This document shows positions 52,206-61,187 of a DNA stretch of 64,000 nucleotides, piece after piece. Every line of letters begins with the position of its first letter. Positions within the stretch are counted from its first letter, which is position 1. The notes beneath the pieces were generated by a model. It did not search any database and was not told the DNA's origin. It worked only from the letters and a program-made list of their open reading frames with translations. The stretch comes from Pseudocitrobacter sp913778145 (GTDB lineage Bacteria > Pseudomonadota > Gammaproteobacteria > Enterobacterales > Enterobacteriaceae), in contig JALNTX010000016.1 of NCBI GenBank assembly GCA_035726825.1, forward strand, positions 1 through 64,000. The letters are read 5' to 3'. The translations under genes and the position numbers were made by a program.

Positions 52206-53108
52206 ATGTTATTTGAAGAAATTGCTCACAATAAACGCAATACATTTTTGTTAGTGATTATTTTCTTTCTTTTGCTGGTTGAAGTTGGCGCAGCAATGGG
52301 TTTTCTATTGCTCAATAATATCTTCTATGGAGTTGGCGCCGCGGTGGTCATTAGCATTTTGTACATCTTGATTATGATCTATCAGGGGTCTGCGGTTGTC
52401 ATGTGGATGAACGGCGGGAAAGAGATCACCGACCGTGAACAGGCGCATGTCCTGTTTGAAACTGTGGAAGATATGGCTAACGTGGCGGGCGTTCCGGTGC
52501 CGCGAATTTTTATTATCGACGATGCTTCGCCTAACGCTTTTGCTACCGGAACGTCACCAGAGAAAGCTGCTGTAGCGGTAACACGTGGGCTTCTGGAAAG
52601 CCTGGAGCGTTATGAACTCGAAGGGGTCATTGCCCATGAAATGGCGCACGTACGTAATTACGATATCCGCCTCGCGACCATCGCTGTCGCGTTGGTGTCT
52701 GCCATTACGTTAATGAGCTCGCTGGGCAAACAAAGCCTGTTTTTTGGCGGAGGTAAAAACCGTAAAAGTTCCAGCAGTAAAAGCGGCGGCGGCAGCATGG
52801 TGCTCTATATCGCCGCTTTTGTCTTCCTGCTATTGGCGCCGGTCGTTGCAACCATCGTGCGTCTGACACTTTCGCGAAATCGCGAATTTCTGGCGGACGC
52901 AACGGCGGTTGAGCTGACGCGCAACCCGGAGGGATTAATCGCGGCACTGGAAAAAATTAGCGGGAGAGCGGAAATGATTGAGCGAGTCGATAGCGCCAGC
53001 CAGTCTCTTTGGTTCTCATCACCGCTGAAAGCCGATCGCGGAAAAACGGGGATGTTTGACACGCATCCTTCTATTGATGCCAGGATTGAACGTCTGAAAG
53101 CCATGTAA
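52206..53108 (+). CDS. M48 membrane metalloprotease (HtpX-like)
   Basis: A 300-residue zinc protease. Two N-terminal helices (about 13-36 and 40-60) are followed by the active site His144-Glu145-x-x-His148 (IAHEMAHVRNYD) and the third ligand Glu227 in NREFLADATA. A Gly/Ser/Lys-rich loop (181-197) separates two further hydrophobic stretches. By family it degrades misfolded or damaged membrane proteins. It is cotranscribed with lemA. It differs from the usual htpX, which is a separate gene in enterics, so this is a second M48 protease. Confidence 0.92.
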   Translation: MLFEEIAHNKRNTFLLVIIFFLLLVEVGAAMGFLLLNNIFYGVGAAVVISILYILIMIYQGSAVVMWMNGGKEITDREQAHVLFETVEDMANVAGVPVPRIFIIDDASPNAFATGTSPEKAAVAVTRGLLESLERYELEGVIAHEMAHVRNYDIRLATIAVALVSAITLMSSLGKQSLFFGGGKNRKSSSSKSGGGSMVLYIAAFVFLLLAPVVATIVRLTLSRNREFLADATAVELTRNPEGLIAALEKISGRAEMIERVDSASQSLWFSSPLKADRGKTGMFDTHPSIDARIERLKAM

Positions 53109-53115
53109 TACAACC

Positions 53116-53136
53116 GCGCCGGGCATTGCCCGGCGC
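53116..53136. terminator. Bidirectional hairpin between M48 protease and ftsP
   Basis: GCGCCGGGC-ATT-GCCCGGCGC, 9-bp perfect arms, no U-tract. It lies between convergent genes and could slow transcription from both sides. Confidence 0.65.
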
Positions 53137-53155
53137 TGGTTCTCTGCATCCCGCG

Positions 53156-54568
53156 TTACGGTGCTGGGTTCACCAGAATTTGCCCAATCGAGCCGCGATC
53201 GGCCAGTTCCAGCGTTTGGCTGGAATACTGGAACGGGAAGTGCGGCCAGGACGGCTGGTTGTAATAAACCAGAAGTTCCACCTGCCCATCTACCCACACG
53301 GTATCTTTCCAGCCCCTGTCTTCCGGGAACGGCATTGCGCCATTAACGTTGCGGATCAGGAACATCACGCCTTCGATATGGAACGACTGCGGCTCATCCG
53401 CGCGTACCGTCCAGCGCTCCCAGGTTCCCTGCTGCGCGGTGATATCAATACGCTGCGGGTCCCATAGCTGGCCGTTGATGCCAGGATCGTCGCCCAGCAC
53501 GATATCGCGGCTGCGCAGCGGCGTGCCGGTCATGATCTCGGTCGAGAGCAGGCGCATCGGCAGGTTATCCGTCACCAGCGGCAGCAGACCGGTGGGTTTC
53601 AGAGTGAGCACCAGCGTGGAGATCAAAATGCTCGACGGTTCAAAGAAACCGCGCAGGCGGTCCATGATGCTTGCCGCTTCACCACAGGTGATAGAGACTT
53701 CATCGCCGTTGGTCATATCGACCAGAATTTCACGACGTTCGCCCGGCGCGAGCGAAAGCTGCTTGACCGAAACAGGCGCAGGCAGGAAGCCCTGATCGCC
53801 GGAGATTACGTGCAGCGCGCGGCCATCGCTCATCTGTAATTGATAACGACGCGAATTCGATGCGTTCAGCAGGCGCAGTCGCACCCAGCCACGAGAGACT
53901 TCGACATACGGGCTTTGCGCGCCGTTCACCAGCAGCGTGTCGCCGACGAAGCCACCGCTGCCCGGTTCGCTGTACTCCGGCGTGCCGAAGTTATCCAGGC
54001 GCTTGTCCTGAATGATTACCGGGAAGTCGTCCACGCCGTAGTGGTTTGGAATGGGTAAAGACTTACTCACTTCATCTTCCACCAGCCACATCCCGGCCAG
54101 CCCGTTGTAGACCTGCTGAGCCATGTGGTTCGGCGTATTGGCCTGATACCAGAGCGTGGCGGCGGACTGGCGAATCGGCAGCACCGGCGCCCAGTCGGCA
54201 TTTGGCGACATCATGCGCGCCGCCCCGCCAATCAGCGGGCCAGGAACCTGAAGGCCGCGCACGGTCATGGCGACGTTTTCCGTCAGGCGGTTGCTGTAAA
54301 TCAGTTTGACGTCATCACCGTTCCACACGCGAATGGTCGGCCCGAGGTAGCGACCATTGATGCCCCAGACGGGTGCGCGCGTCCCCTGAGAAAAGGACCA
54401 GTGTGAACGTTGTAAGGTAAGGAAGAGAGGCTGCCCGCGCCGCGATTCCACCAGTGGCGGTATCGGCAGTTCAGGCTGTTTCCCTGCGGCATTTGCCCTC
54501 AGCGGCACTGCCCCTGCGCAGAACGCAACGCCCGATGCCTGAATAAACTGACGCCGACTGAGTGACAT
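53156..54568 (-). CDS. ftsP: Cell division protein FtsP (SufI)
   Basis: A 470-residue periplasmic protein with the multicopper oxidase fold. The start at 54568 gives MSLSRRQFIQASG, a twin-arginine signal that ends ANAA; the in-frame start 24 bp earlier adds eight residues. The three cupredoxin domains are present, but the copper-binding His motifs of true oxidases are absent, as in E. coli. It stabilises the divisome under stress. It lies upstream of the M48 gene in a convergent arrangement and 93 bp downstream of plsC... in the same direction as plsC, as in E. coli. Confidence 0.96.
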   Translation of the reverse strand: MSLSRRQFIQASGVAFCAGAVPLRANAAGKQPELPIPPLVESRRGQPLFLTLQRSHWSFSQGTRAPVWGINGRYLGPTIRVWNGDDVKLIYSNRLTENVAMTVRGLQVPGPLIGGAARMMSPNADWAPVLPIRQSAATLWYQANTPNHMAQQVYNGLAGMWLVEDEVSKSLPIPNHYGVDDFPVIIQDKRLDNFGTPEYSEPGSGGFVGDTLLVNGAQSPYVEVSRGWVRLRLLNASNSRRYQLQMSDGRALHVISGDQGFLPAPVSVKQLSLAPGERREILVDMTNGDEVSITCGEAASIMDRLRGFFEPSSILISTLVLTLKPTGLLPLVTDNLPMRLLSTEIMTGTPLRSRDIVLGDDPGINGQLWDPQRIDITAQQGTWERWTVRADEPQSFHIEGVMFLIRNVNGAMPFPEDRGWKDTVWVDGQVELLVYYNQPSWPHFPFQYSSQTLELADRGSIGQILVNPAP

Positions 54569-54685
54569 ATAAACTCCATGAAAACGGTTCAATCAAAAAA
54601 GGGAATTCGTTTCCCGTAAGCCAGCACCGCGTTTTATGTTTACCGCCGTGCATTCCGCCCGGCGGCGAGTGAGCCTGACCCGGTT

Positions 54686-55423
54686 TTATAGTTTTCCGTC
54701 AGACTCGCGCTGAGCGACTTCTTTATCCAGTTCTTCTATCTTCGCCTGCATGACATCACGGCAGTGTTTGGAGAGGTCGCGAACCTGATCTTTACTCCAT
54801 TTGCTGGTATCGATCGGCGGCAGCATTTCAACAATCACCAGCCCGTTGTTCAGGCGGTTGAGGTTAATCTTATCCGATGTATTGGAAACGCACACGGGAA
54901 TAATCGGTACTCCCGCCGCAATAGCGGCGTGAAACGCGCCGGTTTTAAACGGCAACAGGCCGCGCCCGCGGCTTCGCGTACCTTCCGGGAACATCCAGAA
55001 GGAGATTTTGCGGTTTTTAAAGTGTTTCACCACTTCGGCGATAGTGCTGTGCGCTTTCGCACGATTGTTTCGATCAATCAGCAGGTTACCGGTCAGCCAG
55101 TAGAGCTGCCCAAAGAAGGGGATCCACACCAGGCTCTTTTTTCCTACGGTGACGGTCGGCGGCTGAACAATATTTGCCGCGGTAACCATATCGTAGTTGT
55201 TCTGGTGGTTCGCAATGTAAATAGCATTGCCGTAGCTTGCGGCATCCGCAGGCAGGCGGGTTTCAACTTTCAGGCCAAACAGCGGGGCCATGCGGCCAAA
55301 CATATGGCCGAAGGTGGCAACATGCTTCGGATTACGCGGACTAAACAAGCAATAGATACAGCCAAACACGCATACCAGGATGCAGTAAATGACCACGATA
55401 ATGACACGAAAAATAAATAGCAT
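54686..55423 (-). CDS. plsC: 1-acyl-sn-glycerol-3-phosphate acyltransferase PlsC
   Basis: A 245-residue inner membrane enzyme. The start at 55423 follows AGAGGT and gives MLFIFRVIIVVIYCILV; a longer frame upstream is not conserved. Motif I is His73-x4-Asp78 (NHQNNYD), motif III FPEGTRS (145-151) and motif IV VPIIPVCVS. It converts lysophosphatidate to phosphatidate in phospholipid synthesis. It lies downstream of parC, separated by the third palindromic repeat. Confidence 0.96.
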   Translation of the reverse strand: MLFIFRVIIVVIYCILVCVFGCIYCLFSPRNPKHVATFGHMFGRMAPLFGLKVETRLPADAASYGNAIYIANHQNNYDMVTAANIVQPPTVTVGKKSLVWIPFFGQLYWLTGNLLIDRNNRAKAHSTIAEVVKHFKNRKISFWMFPEGTRSRGRGLLPFKTGAFHAAIAAGVPIIPVCVSNTSDKINLNRLNNGLVIVEMLPPIDTSKWSKDQVRDLSKHCRDVMQAKIEELDKEVAQRESDGKL

Positions 55424-55564
55424 AGCTACCTCTGAAGCCTGACCGCTTAGAGTTATATATTGGTCAGGATTTGTGACTCGCAAACCCTCGTAAGGGCTAT
55501 TCTTAATCGCAACGGCGTAATTAACAACGTTTTTACAGGAAAATGTGTGCGTTGTCGCCTTTAG

Positions 55565-55679
55565 CCCCCTCACCCTAACCCTCTCCCCAAAGGGGAGAGG
55601 GGATCGCCCGAGTGCGGTGTTAACCCTTGCACTGGTTTTCCACCCTCTCCCCTTTGGGGAGAGGGCCGGGGTGAGGGGT
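55565..55679. repeat. C-rich palindromic repeat, copy 3
   Basis: Outer arms CCCCTCACCC / GGGGTGAGGGG with inner hairpins CTCTCCCC-AAA-GGGGAGAGG and CCTCTCCCC-TTT-GGGGAGAGG. It begins 6 bp after the parC stop codon. The longest of the three copies. Confidence 0.9.
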
Positions 55680-55685
55680 CAAGCT

Positions 55686-57944
55686 TTACTCCTCGCTCTC
55701 CCCCGCGCTCTTGCGCAGCGGAGAGTCGATATCGATACGGTCGATTTTCTGCAACCCACGCATCAGCGTACCGCGACGGCCACGTTCGCCCGTCACTTTC
55801 TGCAGTTCTTCCGGGCGCAGTTTGATTTTACGTTTCCCGACGTGCACGGTCAGCGTGGTCTGCGGTGGCAGCAGGTAAAGGTGCACCAGACTATCTTCCC
55901 CTTTCGCCGCTTCCGCCGACGGGATGTTGATAATCTTGTTGCCCTTACCTTTCGACAACTGAGGCAGGTCGCTTACCGGGAACATCAGCATGCGTCCGGC
56001 GCTGGTGATCGCCAGCAGCATGTCAGACTCATCTTCCACCACCACCGGCGGCAGGACGTGCGCGTTTTCCGGCAGTGAGATCATCGCTTTACCCGCGCGG
56101 TTACGCGCAACGAGATCGTTGAACGTACACAGGAAGCCGTAGCCTGCGTCAGACGCCATCAGTAGTTTCTGATCGTCGCTTTCCATCAGCATATGCTCAA
56201 CGGTCGCACCCGGCGGCAGCGTCAGCTTACCGGTCAACGGTTCGCCCTGACCGCGCGCCGACGGCAGCGTGATAGGGTCGATGGCGTAGCTGCGTCCGGT
56301 CGTATCCACAAATACCACCGGCTGATTACTCTTACCTTTCACCGACGCTTTCCAGCTATCGCCCGCCTTATAACTTAGCCCTTGCGCGTCGATGTCATGA
56401 CCTTTAGCGCTACGCACCCAGCCCATCTGTGACAGCACAATGGTCACCGGCTCAGACGGCAGCATGTCATGCTCGCTCATCGCCTTCGCTTCATCACGTT
56501 CGTGCAGCGGAGAACGACGATCGTCGCCAAAGGTATCAGCATCCGCCTGCAGCTCTTTCTTCAGCAGGTTATTCATTTTGCGCTCGGAGGCGAGAATCGC
56601 CTGCAGCTGATCGCGCTCTTTCGCCAGATCGTTTTGCTCACCGCGAATCTTCACTTCTTCGAGCTTCGCGAGGTGGCGCAGTTTCAGCTCGAGGATAGCT
56701 TCCGCCTGCGTTTCGCTAATGCCGAAGCGCGACATCAACGCCGGTTTTGGCTCATCTTCGGTGCGAATGATCTCAATAACTTCGTCGATGTTGAGAAACG
56801 CCACCAGCAAACCTTCAAGGATATGCAGGCGCTTGAGCACTTTCTCCAGACGATAGTTCAGACGACGACGCACGGTATCACGACGGAACGCCAGCCATTC
56901 GGTAAGGATCTCCAGCAGGTTTTTCACCGCCGGGCGACCATCCAGACCGATCATGTTCAGGTTAATACGATAGCTTTTTTCCAGGTCCGTGGTGGCGAAG
57001 AGGTGATTCATCACCGGCTCCATATCCACACGGTTGGAACGCGGCACAATCACCAGACGCGTCGGGTTTTCGTGGTCCGACTCATCGCGCAGGTCATCAA
57101 CCATCGGCAGCTTTTTGTTGCGCATCTGGGCAGCGATTTGCTCCAGCACTTTCGCGCCGGAAACCTGATGCGGCAGCGCAGTGATCACCACCGCGCCATC
57201 TTCTTTATTCCAGACCGCGCGCATACGCACAGAGCCGCGCCCGTTCTGGTAAATTTTGCGAATTTCCGCGCGGGAGGTGATGATTTCCGCTTCGGTCGGA
57301 TAGTCCGGCCCCTGCACGATATCAAGCACTTCATCCAGGGTGGTTTTCGGCTGTTCAATCAGTTTGATGGCGGCGTTAGCGACTTCGCGCAGGTTGTGCG
57401 GCGGAATATCCGTCGCCATACCCACCGCGATGCCGGTGGTGCCGTTCAGCAGAATATTCGGCAAACGCGCAGGCAGCATTTTCGGCTCCTGCATCGTACC
57501 GTCAAAGTTCGGTACCCAGTCCGCCGTGCCTTGTCCCAGTTCACCCAGCAGCAGCTCGGCATACTTCGACAGACGCGATTCGGTATAACGCATTGCCGCG
57601 AACGATTTCGGATCGTCCGGCGCCCCCCAGTTCCCCTGACCGTCGACCAGCGGGTAACGATAAGAGAATGGCTGCGCCATCAGCACCATCGCTTCATAAC
57701 AGGCGCTGTCGCCGTGCGGGTGATATTTACCTAACACGTCACCGACGGTACGCGCGGATTTTTTAAATTTGGCGCTGGCGTTCAGTCCCAGTTCAGACAT
57801 CGCATAGACGATGCGACGCTGCACCGGCTTCAGACCATCACCAATAAACGGCAACGCGCGGTCCATGATGACGTACATGGAGTAGTTTAAGTAGGCGTTT
57901 TCCGTGAATTCATGTAGCGCAAGGCGCTCTGCCATATCGCTCAT
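55686..57944 (-). CDS. parC: DNA topoisomerase IV subunit A, ParC
   Basis: A 752-residue topoisomerase subunit. The start at 57944 gives MSDMAERLALHEFTENAYLN; 57989 is a longer, unconserved alternative. The breakage-reunion domain has the active-site Tyr120 (AAMRYTESR). The quinolone-determining region reads HPHGDSACYEA with Ser80 and Glu84, the residues of susceptible strains. The C-terminal beta-pinwheel follows from about 490. With ParE it decatenates replicated chromosomes. parE is not in the window. Confidence 0.98.
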   Translation of the reverse strand: MSDMAERLALHEFTENAYLNYSMYVIMDRALPFIGDGLKPVQRRIVYAMSELGLNASAKFKKSARTVGDVLGKYHPHGDSACYEAMVLMAQPFSYRYPLVDGQGNWGAPDDPKSFAAMRYTESRLSKYAELLLGELGQGTADWVPNFDGTMQEPKMLPARLPNILLNGTTGIAVGMATDIPPHNLREVANAAIKLIEQPKTTLDEVLDIVQGPDYPTEAEIITSRAEIRKIYQNGRGSVRMRAVWNKEDGAVVITALPHQVSGAKVLEQIAAQMRNKKLPMVDDLRDESDHENPTRLVIVPRSNRVDMEPVMNHLFATTDLEKSYRINLNMIGLDGRPAVKNLLEILTEWLAFRRDTVRRRLNYRLEKVLKRLHILEGLLVAFLNIDEVIEIIRTEDEPKPALMSRFGISETQAEAILELKLRHLAKLEEVKIRGEQNDLAKERDQLQAILASERKMNNLLKKELQADADTFGDDRRSPLHERDEAKAMSEHDMLPSEPVTIVLSQMGWVRSAKGHDIDAQGLSYKAGDSWKASVKGKSNQPVVFVDTTGRSYAIDPITLPSARGQGEPLTGKLTLPPGATVEHMLMESDDQKLLMASDAGYGFLCTFNDLVARNRAGKAMISLPENAHVLPPVVVEDESDMLLAITSAGRMLMFPVSDLPQLSKGKGNKIINIPSAEAAKGEDSLVHLYLLPPQTTLTVHVGKRKIKLRPEELQKVTGERGRRGTLMRGLQKIDRIDIDSPLRKSAGESEE

Positions 57945-58059
57945 TAATGGGGGTTCCTCAAATCTGCATGCTGACCGTTCGGACGGCAATATTGCCGCAG
58001 ATAATACCCTATCTCACGGGCTGAGTCACAAGTCCGTGAGATATGACGAGGAAGGCGGT

Positions 58060-58527
58060 TTATTGCAGTGGCAGGTAGATATCGGTTTGCAGTTCGTGCT
58101 CGGCAACTTCATTGACAAAATTGTGATACCGGAAAAAAACCGGGAAATCGCGCGGCGTTTCACCGCTGCCCGGCAACCATTCACGGAACAGGTACCAGAC
58201 ACTTTTACCGACCGTATCCAGCGAGCCGTGATGGCGCACCACCGCACAGCGTCCGGCGGGAATTTCGCCGTTAATAACGCCGTGAGCATTTTCGGGCACG
58301 GGCGCGTTTACGCTACCGCAAATATCGAAACGAAACGCTTCCGGCGGCGTCGTTTGCGGGTCGTCCCAGGCAATGCCGAAAGTATTGCTTTGTTCAATCG
58401 GCGACAGGCCTGTATCTCTGCGCCATAAAATAAACTTCGCCGCACTATAATTGACTAATTCCGGGCTACACCGGTGTTGCAGTAAAGCAACCTGCGTGCG
58501 GGGGAAATTGACGAGGGTAACATCCAT
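58060..58527 (-). CDS. ygiV: GyrI-like effector-binding protein YgiV
   Basis: A 155-residue protein consisting of one GyrI/AraC-effector-binding domain, like E. coli YgiV. Shared segments include HRCSPELVNYSAAKFI, TGLSPIEQS, EAFRFDICGSV and the C terminus LQTDIYLPLQ. It has no DNA-binding helix-turn-helix of its own. Such small-molecule-binding folds sequester drugs or signal to regulators; its ligand is unknown. It lies between parC and ygiW, all leftward. Confidence 0.88.
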   Translation of the reverse strand: MDVTLVNFPRTQVALLQHRCSPELVNYSAAKFILWRRDTGLSPIEQSNTFGIAWDDPQTTPPEAFRFDICGSVNAPVPENAHGVINGEIPAGRCAVVRHHGSLDTVGKSVWYLFREWLPGSGETPRDFPVFFRYHNFVNEVAEHELQTDIYLPLQ

Positions 58528-58548
58528 ATAAAGGCCTCAACATGCATC

Positions 58549-58583
58549 AAAAAATGCGCCACCGGAAACGTAGCCGATGGCGC
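58549..58583 (-). terminator. Intrinsic terminator of ygiW
   Basis: On the minus strand GCGCCATCGG, 8-nt loop, CCGGTGGCGC, then ATTTTTTGA. One G-T pair in the stem. It starts 7 bp after the ygiW stop. Confidence 0.9.
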
Positions 58584-58590
58584 TTTGTGA

Positions 58591-58983
58591 TTACGGTTTC
58601 AGTTTCTGGATCTGTTTGACGTCGATTTCAACCGAGTTCCAGTCTTTATCCACTTCACCGCGAATTTCCACTTTATCCTGCGGCGTGACGGTCAGGCCGT
58701 TCCAGCGTTTGTCGTCGATATCCACATTGATGGTGCCGGTCTCATCTTTAAAGGTATAGAGATCGTCAGAGATACGCTCAACAATAGTCCCTTTCAGCGT
58801 AACCCAGGTGTCATCGCGCAGGGTTTTCGCATTGGCAACGGTGGTTGCCGTGCCATCCGGGCCGACGAAGCCGCCGCTTTGGGTGGATGTAGAATTGGGG
58901 CCGGAAAAACCGCCCTGAGTGTTAGCCAGAACCGGGGTAGCGATCAGCGCCAGGACGGCGGCCATTGCAGCAAGTTTCTTCAT
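58591..58983 (-). CDS. ygiW: Periplasmic OB-fold (BOF) protein YgiW
   Basis: A 130-residue exported protein, equal to E. coli YgiW. The start at 58983 gives MKKLAAMAAVLALIATPVLA, a clean signal peptide; earlier in-frame starts are not conserved. The BOF domain includes LRDDTWVTLKGTIVERISDD and FKDETGTINVDID. It contributes to stress and cationic peptide tolerance and is controlled by QseBC in several enterics. It diverges from qseB across about 150 bp, where QseB should bind. Confidence 0.95.
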   Translation of the reverse strand: MKKLAAMAAVLALIATPVLANTQGGFSGPNSTSTQSGGFVGPDGTATTVANAKTLRDDTWVTLKGTIVERISDDLYTFKDETGTINVDIDDKRWNGLTVTPQDKVEIRGEVDKDWNSVEIDVKQIQKLKP

Positions 58984-59137
58984 GATATTTTCTCCCTTAA
59001 ATTTCATTACGAAAGCCATTTAACAGGATAATGCTTAACGACTTCTTAAGGTAAAAATATTCTTTTTTTTTACTGTACAGCGCAGGTCTGATAAGGGTTT
59101 ACTGGCTTTATTCAGGCAGAGGGGCAAGGAGCGCGAG

Positions 59138-59797
59138 ATGCGAATTTTACTGGTAGAAGATGACAAACTGATTGGCGACGGGCTGAAAACTGGCCTTGGC
59201 AAAATGGGCTTTACTATCGACTGGTTCACCCGGGGCGAAGAAGGCAAAGTGGCCCTCGACAGCGCGCCGTATGACGCCGTCATCCTCGACCTCACCCTGC
59301 CCGGCATTGATGGGCTGGATATTCTGCGCGGTTGGCGAGAAAAATCGCATCATGAACCGGTATTGATCCTCACCGCGCGCGATGCGCTCAGCCAGCGCGT
59401 TGAAGGGCTACGCCTGGGCGCGGACGACTATTTATGTAAACCCTTTGCGCTGATTGAAGTTGCGGCCCGGCTGGAGGCCTTAATCCGTCGCGCGCACGGG
59501 CAACCCAGCAACGAACTGCGCCACGGCGCGGTGACGCTCGATCCCGGCAAACTCACCGCCACGCTCAACGGCGAACCGCTTCCTCTTAAACCGAAAGAAT
59601 TTGCTCTGCTGGAGTTGCTGCTGCGCAACAGCGGGCGCGTGCTGCCGCGCAAACTGATTGAAGAAAAGCTCTACAGCTGGGATGACGATGTCACCAGCAA
59701 TGCTGTGGAAGTACACGTGCATCACCTGCGCCGCAAGCTCGGCAGCGAGTTTATCCGCACCGTGCACGGTATCGGCTATACGCTGGGGGCGCAGTGA
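59138..59797 (+). CDS. qseB: Response regulator QseB
   Basis: A 219-residue OmpR-type regulator. The receiver domain has acidic Asp8/Asp9, phosphoacceptor Asp51 (AVILDLTLPG) and Lys101 (DDYLCKPF). The winged helix occupies about 125-219 with LELLLRNSGRVLPRKLI and VHVHHLRRKLG. It is the partner of QseC, with which it overlaps by 4 bp. It is autoregulated in E. coli from the qseB-ygiW intergenic region. Confidence 0.96.
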   Translation: MRILLVEDDKLIGDGLKTGLGKMGFTIDWFTRGEEGKVALDSAPYDAVILDLTLPGIDGLDILRGWREKSHHEPVLILTARDALSQRVEGLRLGADDYLCKPFALIEVAARLEALIRRAHGQPSNELRHGAVTLDPGKLTATLNGEPLPLKPKEFALLELLLRNSGRVLPRKLIEEKLYSWDDDVTSNAVEVHVHHLRRKLGSEFIRTVHGIGYTLGAQ

Positions 59798-61143
59798 AAC
59801 TGTTTCCCCGCCTCAGCCTGCGCGTTCGCCTGACGCTGCTGTTTATGCTGCTTTCCGCCGCCGCCTGGCTCTGCGCCAGCCTGGTGGCCTGGCATCAAAC
59901 CACCAATAAGCTGGATAAGCTTTTCGACACCCAGCAAATGCTGTTCGCCAAGCGCATCAGCGCGATGGATTTTACCGACGTGCGCAGCTCGCGGCAGTTT
60001 ATCCGCGCGTCGAAGAAGGTAAAGCACGGTCATCTTGACGAAGATGTGCTGGCCTTCGCAGTGTACGCGATTGACGGCAGAATGGTGATGCACGACGGCG
60101 AAAACGGCCCGTTCATCCCGTATAGCTATCGCCGGGAAGGATTTGACGACGGCAATCTCATTAACGATGACGATCGCTGGCGTTTTCTGTGGCTGACCAC
60201 CGCCGATAAAAAATATCGCATAGTGGTCGGCCAGGAGTGGGAATATCGCGAAGAGATGGCGATGGACATCATCACATCGCAGCTTACGCCGTGGCTGGTT
60301 GCGCTGCCGGTAATGTTTTTACTGCTGATCCTGTTACTCAGCAGTGAACTGCGCCCGCTGAAAAAACTGACGCTCACGCTGCGTCGCCGCTCGCCGGAAG
60401 ATGATACGCCGCTAGATACTCAGGGCGTACCGAACGAAGTGCGCCCGCTGGTGGATGCGCTGAATCACCTCTTTCATCGAACCCACGAAATGATGAGCCG
60501 CGAACGGCGCTTTACCTCCGATGCTGCCCATGAACTGCGCAGCCCGTTAACCGCGCTGAAGGTGCAGACCGAAGTGGCGCAGCTCTCGCAGGATGACGCC
60601 GACGCGCGCGAGAAAGCCCTGTCGCAGTTGCATGAAGGGATCGACCGTGCCACCCGCCTGGTGGAACAGCTGCTCACCCTCTCTCGCCTCGATTCGCTCG
60701 ATAATCTGGCGGACGTACAGACGGTCCAGTTAGAAGAGTTGCTGCAATCTGCGGTGATGGATATTTATCACAGCGCCCAGCGCGCGGGCATTGAAGTTCG
60801 TTTACACCTCAACGACATCAGCATCGCCCGCACCGCGCAGCCGCTGCTGCTGAGCCTGCTGGTGCGTAATCTGCTGGATAACGCCGTGCGTTATAGTCCA
60901 TCAGGCAGCGTTATCGACGTGACGCTGGAGCAGGACGGCTTTACCGTGCGCGATAACGGGCCAGGCGTGTCGCCGGAAGCCCTGGCACGAATGGGCGAGC
61001 GTTTTTATCGCCCGCCAGGACAAGAGCAAACGGGCAGCGGGCTGGGTTTATCGATTGTGCGGCGCATTGCGTCTCTGCACGGTATGACGGTGAATTTTAG
61101 CAATATTCCTGAAGGTGGGTTTGAAGCTCGGGTGCGTTGGTAG
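59794..61143 (+). CDS. qseC: Sensor histidine kinase QseC
   Basis: A 449-residue membrane kinase. Helices at about 12-33 and 166-183 flank a periplasmic sensor domain, followed by HAMP, the phosphoacceptor His246 (SDAAHELRSPL) and an ATPase domain with LLDNAVRYSP (N box), VRDNGPGVS (G1) and GSGLGLSIV (G2). In E. coli it responds to AI-3 and catecholamines and phosphorylates or dephosphorylates QseB. All catalytic motifs are intact. Confidence 0.96.
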   Translation: MKLFPRLSLRVRLTLLFMLLSAAAWLCASLVAWHQTTNKLDKLFDTQQMLFAKRISAMDFTDVRSSRQFIRASKKVKHGHLDEDVLAFAVYAIDGRMVMHDGENGPFIPYSYRREGFDDGNLINDDDRWRFLWLTTADKKYRIVVGQEWEYREEMAMDIITSQLTPWLVALPVMFLLLILLLSSELRPLKKLTLTLRRRSPEDDTPLDTQGVPNEVRPLVDALNHLFHRTHEMMSRERRFTSDAAHELRSPLTALKVQTEVAQLSQDDADAREKALSQLHEGIDRATRLVEQLLTLSRLDSLDNLADVQTVQLEELLQSAVMDIYHSAQRAGIEVRLHLNDISIARTAQPLLLSLLVRNLLDNAVRYSPSGSVIDVTLEQDGFTVRDNGPGVSPEALARMGERFYRPPGQEQTGSGLGLSIVRRIASLHGMTVNFSNIPEGGFEARVRW

Positions 61144-61187
61144 GATTGAGACAATTGTTAGATTATTTTTAGGAAAGTAAAAGTAAT

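Noticed and set aside
56469..57734. Long open frame (421 codons) on the plus strand opposite parC
   Set aside because: It lies wholly antisense to the conserved parC gene, has no ribosome site or recognisable domain, and is explained by the GC-rich codon pattern of parC.
55686..57944. Quinolone-resistance substitution in parC
   Set aside because: Ser80 and Glu84 are the residues of susceptible strains; nothing unusual was seen at these positions.
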